64,000 nucleotides of DNA from NCBI GenBank assembly GCA_015847255.1, contig JADLZK010009239.1:1-64000 (forward strand), in the 5' to 3' direction. Made by a program: the position numbers and the translations under genes. Origin of the DNA: Hyparrhenia diplandra. Taxonomy: Eukaryota > Streptophyta > Magnoliopsida > Poales > Poaceae. This document shows, in pieces, positions 33,843 to 44,169 of this stretch (position 1 is the stretch's first letter; each line of letters opens with the position of its first letter). The notes below the pieces were generated by a model. That model was not told the origin of the DNA. It was given only the letters and a program-made list of their open reading frames with translations, and did not search any database.

Positions 33843-35014
33843 CTAATGCCATTGCCCAGTATTCAGCTTCTCTGAAGAGATCGAGCCACAACAGCCTACT
33901 TCTTGCTCCGCCATGAGACAAGGTTGTCTCCCACAAACACACAATAACCGTGAGGTAGATCTCCTATCATCCCTGCAGCTTGCCCAGTCTGCATCACAAT
34001 AACCTTCCAAATTTAGGTGTCCATTCTTCCTAAACCATATCCCTCTCCCAGGAGTTCCCTTTAGGTACCTCAGAATTCTATAGACTACCTCCATATGTGT
34101 TGTCCTTGGGTCATGCATATACCTGCTCACTACACTCACTACATAGGAAATATCAGGCCTCGTATGACATAGATATAGCAACCTCCCAACCAATCTTTGA
34201 TATGTCTCTCGTTGGCGGGGATCTCCAGGCCGGGCACCGATTTGATGATTTTTGTCAATAGGAGTATTACATGGTCAACATCCAAGCATTCCGGTTTCCG
34301 CCAACAAATCCAGGATATATTTTCTCTGTGAGAGGACAATTCCCTTGGGTGATCTAGCAAACTCAATCCCAAGAAAATACCAAAGTGGTCCTAGATCTTT
34401 CACCTCAAAGGCTCTTCCCAAATTCTCCTTCAAACATTTGATTTCCTCATCATCATCTCCAGTAATCACTATGTCATCCACATATACTGCCATAATGGTG
34501 ATAAATGTCCCTCTATACTTATAGAAGACTGTATGATCACCATTGCATTGAATGTATCCCATGCCACAAACTGCCTTCCTAAACCTGTCAAACCATGCCC
34601 GGGGTGACTGCTTTAGTCCATATAGTGACTTCTTAAGTCTGCACACCTTCCCAACCGTTTGATTATTTGCAAACCCCGGTGGGATTTCCATGTAAACCTC
34701 CTCCTGTAGATCTCCATGAAGAAATGCGTTATTCACATCCATTTGATGAAGAGTCCAACCGAAGTTCACCGCACAAGAGATCAAGGTTCTAACAGTTCCC
34801 ATTTTTGGCACAGGAGCAAAGGTTTCACATAGTCAATGCCATATGTTTGACTGTACCCTTTTGCAACCAATCTTGCCTTATATCTATCTACCTCACCTTT
34901 TGGGTTTTGTTTCATAGTGAAGACCCACTTACAACCCACTGCTTTCTTCCCTTTTGGAAGTGGGACCAATTCCCATGTCTTGTTCTTCTGAAGGGCGTGC
35001 ATCTCTTCTTTCAT
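33843..35014 (-). pseudogene. Copia reverse transcriptase and RNase H (minus strand)
   Basis: 35014-34781 begins MHALQKNKTWELVPLPKGKK, the usual start of the RT domain. 34811-34275 continues with LHQMDVNNAFLHGDLQEEVY, CRLKKSLYGLKQSPRAWFDR and VYVDDIVITGDD, with catalytic aspartates intact. 34193-33843 covers VGRLLYLCHTRPDISYVVSV and an RNase H part with WASCRDDRRSTS. The frame breaks between 34811 and 34781 and again near 34275-34193. The C terminus of RNase H is degraded. Confidence 0.88.
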
Positions 35015-35050
35015 TGCTGCATTCCACTTGGGGTCCTGTTTTGCACACTT

Positions 35051-35881
35051 CTAGTCCCTTGGAATAGGCACTGTTTGTAAAGATGCAACAAATGCTCTAT
35101 ATGCAGGTGAAAGACGAGAGTATGAGATGAAATTGGCAATGTCATGATCTGTACTAGGATGCTCAAAACCATAGCGAACAGGAGGTTTTCTAAAATTAGG
35201 TATAGTGTCTCTACGTTGTGCAAGAGGTAACTCTACATGTTCAGGGATAGGAGGGACATTACCACTTGACCTAGATTGAGTCGAAGAGCTCAATGGAGAG
35301 AGATCGAGAGAGAGATTTGGGACTAGAGAGATAGGCTCATGTGGCTGTGATGCACTCACTTGCTCCCCCTGACTCCTGATTTGCTCCCCCACTTGCTCCC
35401 CCTGACTCCTGATTTGCTCCCCCTTACTCTTGAAACTCATCCTTTGATACACTATGGGCTCTTTGGTAACTCTTTCCTCAATCTCTGTCCCAACAATTAC
35501 CTCCTCATTCTCATCATCAATCATCTGTACATTCTCAATCACCTCTTCTTCATTCTCATGACCATCACTTCTCATATCCGCAATGCTATCTTGATTCACC
35601 ACCTCCTTGGTGTTAGACACACTTACTGGACACGGGATAGTACCAACAATTACTTTCCTTTGAGCACCTCCTTCATTCTGCACACTACCACTCTCCCCCT
35701 CTCTACTGTCACCCTCAGTGACTGAAGAGAATTCCTCCAATAATGGATCAAGATCCCATGGTTTTGTGTAATATGGTTCAAACTCATGAAACGTCACATC
35801 CATACTCACAAACAATTTCTTTCCAACAGGATCCCAACACTTATAGCCCTTTGTGTAGAGGAGTATCCAACAAAAACACAC
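35051..35881 (-). CDS. Copia linker between integrase and RT (minus strand)
   Basis: A 276-codon frame starting near YKCWDPVGKKLFVSMDVTFH, typical of the C-terminal integrase border. It then has an acidic, low-complexity linker with a short tandem peptide repeat (EQIRSQGEQVGEQIRSQGEQ) and ends near RLSPAYRAFVASL. Such a variable linker is normal between integrase and RT in Copia polyproteins. It is out of frame with both neighbours. Confidence 0.75.
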   Translation of the reverse strand: MCFCWILLYTKGYKCWDPVGKKLFVSMDVTFHEFEPYYTKPWDLDPLLEEFSSVTEGDSREGESGSVQNEGGAQRKVIVGTIPCPVSVSNTKEVVNQDSIADMRSDGHENEEEVIENVQMIDDENEEVIVGTEIEERVTKEPIVYQRMSFKSKGEQIRSQGEQVGEQIRSQGEQVSASQPHEPISLVPNLSLDLSPLSSSTQSRSSGNVPPIPEHVELPLAQRRDTIPNFRKPPVRYGFEHPSTDHDIANFISYSRLSPAYRAFVASLQTVPIPRD

Positions 35882-36699
35882 TTCACTGCCTGAGAATCCA
35901 ACTTTCCAACTGAAGGTCTATGGTCCCTGACAAAGCAAACACAACCAAATACCTTCGGGGGTACTTTAAACTCTTGTTGTCCCAACAGCAGCTCAGTGGG
36001 TGACTTCATGCTAAGAATTCTGGATGGCATGCGGTTAATTAAGTATGTGGCTGTCAGGATTGCTTCACTCCAAAGATATTTAGGCACATCCATCTGAAAC
36101 ATCATTGACCTTGCTACCTCCAACAAGTGTCGATTCTTCCTCTCGGCTACACCATTCTGAGGTGGAGTATTTGGACAAGTAGTTTGATGTATAATCCCAT
36201 GATCTGAAAGATATGCCTCAAACTCACCGTTCACATACTCCTTTCCATTATCAGTTCTGATAATCCGGATTCTAGTATTAAACTAATTTGCAACTAACTT
36301 ATGAAAGTCTTGAAAACACTTCAGGACCTCATGCTTACCCCTAAGCATGTAAACCCATGTCATACGAGTATAACAGTCAATAAAGGTGACAAACCACTTG
36401 TACCCACTTAAAGATGTGATTGAGTAGGGACCCCAAACATCTGAGTGTATTAACATAAACGGTTCACAACTACGAAGACCAATACTAGGATATGTTGATC
36501 TTGTATGTTTCCCAAGTTCACAGGCATCACACACAAGTTGATTTCTATCCACATCCTTAAAAACATCAGGATACAATTTATTCCAGCTTTCAAAAGGCAC
36601 ATGTCCTAACCGGCAATGAAGCAAAATGATCTCCCTCTTACGTGCCTCAACAACCGCCGCCAATCTTGACTCCCACGGTTGATGTACCCACGACCCCAT
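35806..36699 (-). pseudogene. Copia pre-integrase and integrase (minus strand)
   Basis: 36699-36283 gives LLHCRLGHVPFESWNKLYPD and CDACELGKHTRSTY (pre-integrase zinc site), then MLIHSDVWGPYSITSLSGYK, the first catalytic region. An in-frame stop precedes the second block, 36234-35806, with GEFEAYLSDHGIIHQTTCPN and PPQNGVAERKNRHLLEVARS (catalytic Glu) and LWSEAILTATYLINRMPSR. The break near 36282-36235 makes it non-functional. Confidence 0.88.
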
Positions 36700-37160
36700 T
36701 ACGCCGACTCAGTCCCAATCACTCTCCCCTGTCCTCTTCTCCGAAAAATGCAAAAATTTTCATCAAATGTAACAATGCATTTGAATTGATCAACAAGAGA
36801 GCTAACAGAGAGGAGATTGACTGGGAACGATGGGACATGTAAAACAGATGATATGCAAAGAGATGGAGTGCAATCTATGGACCCTACACCATGAATGGGT
36901 TGGGAGGTGCCATCAGCGGTTTGAATAGTCTTAGAATGGGCATGTGGAGTGTATGCTTTAAATAAACTAGATATGCCTGTGACATGCTTGGAAGCACCTG
37001 AATCGATGACCCATTCTATGTTATGCCTATATGTGGATGCAAGTGCACGTGCTGAGTACCTTTGCCCAAGTGGGCATAGTTGGCAAAGTTACCAAAGTAT
37101 TTGGAGGTGGCAAACACAGAACCATTTGAAGTGGATTTGGAGGCCTCGGATGCTTTAATC

Positions 37161-38312
37161 TTACGCCATTGTTCCCCACCGCTTAACTTGTTCCCCAGTC
37201 AAGACGAGAGAAGGAACATCCTTTGTGAAAGCAGTACTGATTTGAGAACCACTCTCTAAGGTAGCAACATTGGCTAGAGGACCACTACGGCCCCTGCCAC
37301 GACCCCCAGCATGACCTCCTCCACGGCCAACACGTCCACCTCTTTGATCACCACGACCACCACCACGACCTCCACGTGTTCCACTCCTGCCACCATAGTT
37401 TCTAGGAAAAGGACAATTATAGCTCAAGTGTCCATTCTCTCCACAATTGTAACACTACCTCTCTACCACCGTGGTGTAGGCCGACTTCACGGGATTGTTA
37501 GTGTTCATCATCCGAAGTCTACTCTCCTCAATGACCATGGCTGACACCGCCTCCTCAATGGTAGGCAAACTCTCCTGGTGACAAAAGGCAGCTCTCCTGC
37601 TCTCAAACTCAGGATCCAAGTTTCTAAGGAAATGAGTCACCCACTGATCTTCTATCCACTTCTGAACATCTTGGGCATCCCGTGGATCTCTCATTTGAAG
37701 TGGAGCATAGTGGTCCGGCTCTCCCCACAAGTACTTTGCAACTCACTAGCATATTGCTCCACCGTCGCCCCGCCACTCGCGTTTCACTTCGCATCGACCT
37801 TGTTCTCGAATTTCCATCATCACCATCACATTCCCCCGCTTGGAATACCTATTACTCAAAGTCTTCCATATTTGTGCTGCATTGCGCATAGATTCCACAA
37901 TTTTAAAAACTGACGGTGACATGGACCCTAATAGCCACGCCACTATGGTAGAGTTTGTTGTATGCCGAACTCTCTACTCAGGGCTAAGCTTGTTAGCCGG
38001 CTCAACACAATCCTCCGCTAGGTAGTGCTCTACTCCTTTTCCTCCTAAGACCACTGCACTCTTCTCGCCCAACTCAAATAATTTTTACTCCCCTCAAGCT
38101 TCACATCATTTGGCATGAGTTCTAATTTGAGCTCACACGCCTCCCTAGGACCAATCAAACCTATCTCCAAAAGCCCTTGAATCATGGACTTCATTTCATC
38201 TTTCAACTCACTCTTGGTAATTGGTGAATCACCTCCGCTTTTGTCACCACTCTGAGTTGAATCCTTCTTGGCCTCCTCTTCAGCTTTCTTCCTAGCTTCC
38301 TCTTTATCCATC
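37161..38312 (-). pseudogene. Copia gag (minus strand), broken
   Basis: Gag starts at MDKEEARKKAEEEAKK (38312) and runs to LKLELMPNDVKLEGSKNYLS, the normal N-terminal Gag block. A frame break follows. 37943-37746 has VAWLLGSM-like and NAAQIWKTLSNRYS blocks, 37730-37455 a WVTHFLRNLDPEFE block. 37427-37161 ends with a glycine/arginine-rich GGRGGGRGDQRGGR tail after a zinc-knuckle-like HLSYNCPFP. At least three frame changes are present. Confidence 0.8.
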
Positions 38313-38336
38313 TTCCTCAAGCACCAAATCGAACTT

Positions 38337-39193
38337 TTTTGAAGCTTTCTTTTCTCCTCTCGAAGGCTCTCGTCTTTCGATTGAGAGCGGCGAAAAGGAG
38401 TTCTCAGCGTCCCGCCGGGGCGGAGAGCTGGTGGTCTCCTCCGCCTCCGATGGCCCGTTGGGCACGTGAGGTGGCTGAGACCACCGATCTCTCGGCTACC
38501 GGTAGGGTAGGTCCTAGTAGTAGGTCTAGGGTTTGGTTTCCCGCCAAGCAGTTGTCGAGGCGGAGGCGACAACGCGCGCATGGAATAAGTCCTCCCGCCC
38601 CTCCTCGCTCGCCGACAAGCCAACCCGACGCCGGGCGACAGCTCCGTGGAGGTGGAGTCCCGCTTTGCCGCCTCGTTTAGGGGTCCGCGCACCGGCCGGC
38701 TGCCGATGTGGTGGAGCGGCGGTGCTCGTGCCGCCTCTCGTCTCCGGGCTGGCGAGGAAGCCGTGGGTGAAGTGGATCGCGGGAGAGCGGATCGACTCCC
38801 CGCTTCCTCGGCGACCGCCGACGCGAGAGCCGATTCGAGATTCGCGGCTCTGGGCAAGCCCCGGGCCGATGCTCCTTTAACGGGCGGAATCGACCCGGCC
38901 TTTGTGTTGGGCAGGCCATTATGCTCGCTAAAGCCCTCAAGCGGCGATGGAGCTCATTTCTGATCGTGGCGGTGGCGATGGCGGGCGGGGGGGCGGCGGA
39001 TTTCTCCGATGCCGCCGTTGGAAGGGGAAAGGACCCAGAACCTGTTGTAATTTTTGTTTTTGTTGAGGTCTTTTCTGTAAAGTTTGGAGGGACAGCTCAC
39101 CCCTGTATCCTTGACGTATCTGTATTTGTACGGTCTGTGTACGTTTTCCTTACCTATTAATACAGGTATGTTTGATCAAAAAAAAAAAAAAAA
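38337..39193 (+). mobile_element. Poly(A)-tailed retroposon inserted in the Copia leader (LINE or retrocopy fragment)
   Basis: The plus strand ends ACCTATTAATACAGGTATGT, then TTGATC and a run of about 15 A (39180-39193). AAATCAGAACT follows the tail and AAATCGAACT precedes the insert, a probable target duplication with one indel. The interior is GC-rich, open in pieces, with no domain I recognise. Its orientation is opposite to the Copia host. It could be a 5'-truncated LINE or a processed transcript. Confidence 0.55.
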
Positions 39194-39840
39194 TCAGAAC
39201 TGCACCTTTACCTCAAGAGCACAGAGCAGCAGCACCTCACCTTCTTCCAGTAGCAACTCACCGCACGGATCTGACTTCCACCAAATCCTCCTAGCTTCTC
39301 AACCTACGACAGCAGCTCCACTACAACCAGCTCCTCCTTCTCAACTACGGGAGCATCTCTACCATGAAATCACCAAACATAAATCCTCTGTTCCTGCCCC
39401 TGCTCACTGCAGAGCACAGCCACACACGCACCTCTACTCTGCTCCCTTTTCTTTCAGACCCGATAGTCAACCAGAGGAGGTGCACGGTCCGTGCCACGGA
39501 CAGAGTCTCCGCCCGTACGGAAATCTCCTCCTCGCGCGCCCCACACCACGAACGCGCCTGCCGTCGCGCGCCTAGGTGCTGCCTCGCGACTCGTCCCAAC
39601 AGCCCTCACGCTCGTGCGACCTTGCGAGCCGCCCGCCGCCGCCGCAGTCTCCACGCGCGGGCAGGCAAGCACCTCGCCACCGCTTCTCCTCGCGCGGGCA
39701 CGCAAGCCACCAGCGCCTTCTCCTCGTGCGGCCACCACCTGTGCGCCGCCTGCACTCCAACTCCACGCCGGCGCCTAACTCCACGCCGCCGCCGCCGCCA
39801 CAGGTAACCCTAACCCTAATTTCGGCTCCGAATACCATAT

Positions 39841-39943
39841 TGAATTTTTGGGAAGTGTCTGGCTGGCCTTCTTCCCAGCACAGACTCACTCTTCTTATCT
39901 TCTCATTTTTACATAAGAGTCCTTTTACATTTTCTTATTTACA
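39841..39943 (-). repeat. 5' LTR of the minus-strand short-LTR Copia, terminally truncated
   Basis: Matches 33435-33543 with about three substitutions and a few run-length changes, but stops at TTATTTACA. The expected CCAACA is replaced by TTTTCTGATAGC, the start of A'. Confidence 0.85.
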
Positions 39944-39947
39944 TTTT

Positions 39948-41379
39948 CTGATAGCAAGTGTTGGCATTTTTTTTGAGAAAAGCAAGTATTGGCATATGAA
40001 AACCATGGTTTCAGGATGATGACACTAGTTAATAATTTGTTAAGAGTTTGACGGGTAACTATTGGTTTTTAAGTTCCTGCAGTCAGTGGTTTATTTGCAG
40101 GTACTTGATTATAGCATATTTAAACATTCATTAGTGTGACATTGTGTTCTTGTAGCTGGTCTGCGGGCCTTTTTCAACCAGACTTTTTTTTTTTTTTAAG
40201 TAGTGACCTAGGTCACTTGTTCTTTCAGGGCTTATACACAGAGATATGACGTGTTCAGACAATCAGTCATTGTTACAAAGATTCGGGTGCATGTAACATG
40301 AAGGCATCAAATTCAAAAAATTGATGTCTCATGACACTACAGTGCATAAGAATTTATCTGCTTCTTGCCTCGCCTGCAAGAAACAGGCGGATCCAATACC
40401 AAGACTCATCCATTACATCAACTCGGAGACAAGACATCTCTATAATCCAGTAGGATTGGGTGCATGTATTTCTCATTCAATGCTTCAATTCAAGTCCTAT
40501 CACAAATCCTACAAAAAGCAACGTAATAAAGAAATGTAACATGAATCAGTAATTACACAAATAGATGCTAGTGAACTTAGTAAGTATTAATCAAGCATCA
40601 GTTAAGTTTTTAGGTTTGAGTCTTTCATTTGAGATTGTTAAGATGACAAACATAATTCAAAGTTTCACCAACATATTAGGATACTTTTTTTTTGTCTTGT
40701 GTCGAATAAAGATAGTTTACTTTTTGAAGATTATAGTCTTGATAATAAGATCTATAAATTTCTAGTTTTGAGTTTTGTAATTTGTGGTTGTTAGGATGCT
40801 TAACAAATAATATAAAATTTCAGCAGCACCGCACTATGCCAGAAATCACTATAGTGACGCCGCTATTAGTGACTCGGAAACAAAACACATCACTAATAGA
40901 TTATCGTGACGCGGGTTAACAAGACACGTCAGCGATTAGCTGTTGCCCATGCTCTAGGATGAATACGGCGTCACTAATAACAACTTATCAGTGACACGTC
41001 TTGTTAACCCAGCGCCACAGATAAATCTGTGACACGTGTTGGTCAGCCGTGTCACAGATATGTAGCCTTATCGATGACGTGGCGTCATCGATAATTATTG
41101 TGACGCGTGTTTTTCACGCCACTGATATGCACACCTATCTGTGACTCGCTTTGTGAATCCAGCGTCACAAATAACCTGGGACGGAAAATAACATGATGTC
41201 CGCGGACTCCTCCTGTTGGGCGTGTCCCTGCTAGTGCCGGCCCATATCGCAAACCCTGTCACGCCCTACATCCCTGTCGCACCTGCCGCCCCATTCTCCT
41301 CCTCCTCCTATCCCCCGGCACCGCCCCCAAACTTGCGATTGAAAGGCTTGGTCTTCCCAAGGTAAGGGCTAAGGAGCCT
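39948..41379 (+). repeat. Direct duplication, right copy (A')
   Basis: Same content and orientation as 31982-33432. It continues uninterrupted past its end (AAGGAGCCTGTGTTCC), so it represents the site without the Copia element. Confidence 0.92.
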
Positions 41380-42218
41380 GTGTTCCATGTATGCATTGGA
41401 TCCTGCATTTTTTAGGGTTATTGGATCTGGCATTTCACCCAATGCGATGCAGTGTAGTTGTTTTATGGTATTCCACTATGAAGCCCAATGCTCTGAGTGC
41501 TTTTCAGAAATATAATATCCTGATATTTACCATGCATTTTATTATAAGATTCTGATCGGGTGATAATACCTATCTTGCAGATTTCATCGGATCGACCCAT
41601 GCTATTCTAGTAGATTTCATTTATTTTAGTGGATTCATTTAGTTCACGAGGCAACTGAATTGTACAGATGTAATATACAGTACCCATAAATCTAAATATG
41701 AATCTTTGAACTAGAAACAAACTCTGGTTGATGATTACTACAATTTTAGTTATTCTTTCTATTACATGAATCTAAATACTGTTATAAACTTGCTTAGTTA
41801 TCATGTCCTGCAATTTTATAACTGTATCTTTTTGCTTGTAGTCAATATATAGTTTCTAATGAGGATAATTTATCCCTTGTTCTAAAAGATGGGACCCTGC
41901 AGGCAGCAGCTGTGTTCCTGTGCTGAGCGTTCGGAGCTGCAAATGGCGGGAGCGAGTCTGCTACTGACTGAGCAGATTATCATAATTTTCCTTTGACTCC
42001 ACCACTGGGTGGCTGTGAAGAAACTGACAAAAAGGGGCTGTGGTCAAACACCTAAAGGTCCAAGCCATAAAAAGGATATCAAACAGGTAAACAAACACTG
42101 CAGTACTAGTTATTTGTTCTTCTATGAAACACCTATCAATTTGCTATTTCACTTGCAGCATATCTATGAATGTGCAAACTATCATAATTTAGATGTACTG
42201 TACTTGGCTATTGTCGTG
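41380..42218. other. CACTA interior, AT-rich, no gene seen
   Basis: Follows a donor-like CAAGGTAAGG and reads like intron sequence. A GC-richer patch at 41890-41960 and the frame from 42009 have no recognisable domain. Confidence 0.5.
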
Positions 42219-42697
42219 TGGGGGCTGACAGCACCAGCACCAGCCAAGGCTCGAGATGCTACCAAGAGAGCGCATGGTCAGCAGCAGCAGCCCGAGGAGG
42301 CTTAGGAGGTAATGGCCAACATTAGGCAAGCCCGAGGAGGCCTAGAGGTTGGGTGGCTGAGAGTGTTAGCTATTAATAGCAGTCAAGAGGGAGTTGAGGA
42401 GTTATGGCATGTGAACATGAGAAGAGAGTGTGAAAGAGAGATTAGGAGCTTGGCAGCCGGCTAGGCCAGCTCCTATATATATTTGTAATGCCGCACCTAT
42501 GAGGAAAAGGAATCAAGAAAGAAGTTATCCCAAATCCTCATCCCCTTCTAACTCTTAATCTCATCCCCCTGCTGAGGTAGTCAGGCAAAAACCCTGACAC
42601 CTCCATTACCGTCCTCAAGCTATGAACTAAGAAACCATGGCCTTCCTACCATGTGTGTTATCCTCCCTATCCCCCATATGAACTAAGGTTCATAGCA
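42219..42697 (+). repeat. 5' LTR of the deleted Gypsy-type element
   Basis: Nearly identical to 43695-44169. CTCCTATATATATTTG near 42470 is a likely TATA box. Confidence 0.85.
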
Positions 42698-42755
42698 TAT
42701 GGTATCGGCTTCCAGGCGTTCCTCTTCCACCTGTGCTCCGCCACAATTCCAGAAG

Positions 42756-43698
42756 ATGGATTTTCCTAAATTTGAGGGGAAATCTGATCCTCTCACCTTC
42801 ATCAACCAATGCGAGTCCTACTTCCTCCGGGAATACATCATGGAGGAAGAAAAGGTATGGCTGGTTTCCGGCATTTGGAAGATGGTGTCCGCTGTGGTTC
42901 CGCCAAGTCCAGCAGGATGAGGGCACCCCAGCGTGGCGTCGCTTCACCGAGCTGATACGCCTGCGCGGCGGATCACCCCCGCTGCGACCACCGGCCTTGC
43001 TGATGGGATGCGCCGTCTTCAAGAGGACATGGATCGCGCCGCCGCGTGATGATCAACCGCTGCCGTGCTCAACTGGAGAAGTCCGGCGTGAACGCCTTTG
43101 CTGCAGTACGCTGCCAAGCGGCAGCGCTGCGTGGATTCATGGTGCGGCACACCACCGAGGTTACGTAAACGCCTTTGCTGCGTGTGCGGCTTCAGGCGGT
43201 AGCATGTGGGTTCTTGGCACGCCAGTGGGTGCAATCTCTCCGTGGGGTGCAGCGTCTAGCTGTTATCTCGCGTGCCATCGCGTGGCCATCATCGGAGGAG
43301 CGGGCAGCAGTGCGCCTGCAAGCAGCAGGGCGAGGATTCCTTGTTCGCCGGATGGTGCGGAAGATGCGCATGTTGCTCAGCGTGTCGTTGCAAAAAATTG
43401 CAGCCTGCACATTCAACCACTCGGGCTCGCCTATACATCCTGCAGCTCCAACCAAAGTAGAGATCGGTGTATGCGGTCTCCCGGTGCGGCGAACGACCAG
43501 CACAACCCAGCAGCAAGCTCTGACGGCGCTGGCACCCACCTTGGTGTCACTGGACAGGCCTAACGCACTACTGAAGCTAGCTGTTGGGCTCTTCCCATGG
43601 GATCCAGGACGATGTCGGCACCTTCCTCGTCTGCTATCTAGCACTGCAGCTCGAGGAGGACGAGCTGGTCCTCAAGGGAGAGGGAGATGTCATTTGGG
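42756..43698 (+). pseudogene. Gag start, IQ-like repeat region and pol C terminus of the deleted element
   Basis: From ATG 42759 the frame gives a Gag-like N terminus up to about 42900, then shifts. Three IQ-like segments follow near 43095 (VRCQAAALRGFMVRH), 43181 (VRLQAVACGFLARQ) and 43305 (VRLQAAGRGFLVRRMVRKMR), matching the LQxxxRGxxxRR pattern of calmodulin-binding IQ motifs. The last 60 bp encode the acidic Gypsy pol end. Frames change between segments, so no single product is open. Calmodulin binding is only a pattern-based possibility. Confidence 0.6.
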
Positions 43699-44169
43699 GG
43701 CTGACAGCACCAGCACCAACCAAGGCTCGACATGCTAACAAGAGAGCGCATGGTCAGCAGTAGCAGCCCGAGGAGGCTTAGGAGGTAATGGCCAACATTA
43801 GGCAAGCCCGAGGAGGCCTAGGGGTTGGGTGGCTGAGAGTGTTAGCTATTAATAGCAGTCACGAGGGAGTTGAGGAGTTATGGCATGTGAACATGAGAAG
43901 AGAGTGTGAAAGAGAGATTAGGAGCTTGGCCGGCTAGGCCAGCTCCTATATATATTTGTAATGCCGCACCTATGAGGAAAAGGAATCAAGAAAGAAGTTA
44001 TCCCAAATCCTCATCCCCTTCTAACTCTTAATCTCATCCCCTGCTGAGGTAGTCAGGCAAAAACCCTGGCACCTCCATTACCGTCCTCAAGCTATGAACT
44101 AAGAAACCATGGCCTTCCTACCATGTGTGTTATCCTCCCTATCCCCCATATGAACTAAGGTTCATAGCA
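43695..44169 (+). repeat. 3' LTR of the deleted Gypsy-type element
   Basis: Begins TGGGGGCTGAC after GGAGATGTCATT; ends TTCATAGCA. Confidence 0.85.

Larger units (their letters stand above)
33435..39943 (-). mobile_element. Short-LTR Ty1/Copia retrotransposon (minus strand) at the junction of the A/A' duplication
   Basis: LTRs of about 109 and 103 bp lie at 33435-33543 and 39841-39943. Read leftwards: primer-site-like TGGTATTCGGAGCC (39824-39837), leader, gag, pre-integrase, integrase, RT, RNase H, polypurine TTGAGGGGGAG, 3' LTR. The right-hand LTR lacks the terminal CCAACA found in the other. There is no target duplication: CCTAT on the left, TTTTC on the right. The leader/gag region carries a poly(A)-tailed insertion (38337-39193). 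Several frame breaks make it inactive. Confidence 0.9.
42219..44169 (+). mobile_element. Non-autonomous, internally deleted Gypsy-type LTR element with IQ-like repeats
   Basis: LTRs of about 479 and 475 bp (42219-42697 and 43695-44169) begin TGGGGGCTGACAGC and end TTCATAGCA. TGGTATCGGCTTCC follows the 5' LTR (primer site) and AAGGGAGAGGGAGATG precedes the 3' LTR. The 1-kb interior begins like Gypsy Gag (MDFPKFEGKSDPLTFINQCE, then QQDEGTPAWRRFTELIRL). It passes through IQ-like repeats and ends LQLEEDELVLKGEGDVIWG, typical of the C terminus of Gypsy pol. Everything between is missing. No matching target duplication is seen. Confidence 0.85.

Noticed and set aside
35360..35725. Plus-strand 121-codon frame with LPLTPDLLP repeats
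   Set aside because: Antisense of the repeated acidic linker of the minus-strand Copia.
39801..39824. AACCCTAACCCTAA telomere-like string
   Set aside because: Only two units, lies in the Copia leader, and is not the plant TTTAGGG type in tandem; most likely chance or a telo-box-like motif.
31982..41379. A-Copia-A' as one large LTR element with A as its LTRs
   Set aside because: A contains host sequence plus a CACTA end, lacks TG/CA termini and primer site, and the Copia has its own LTRs.
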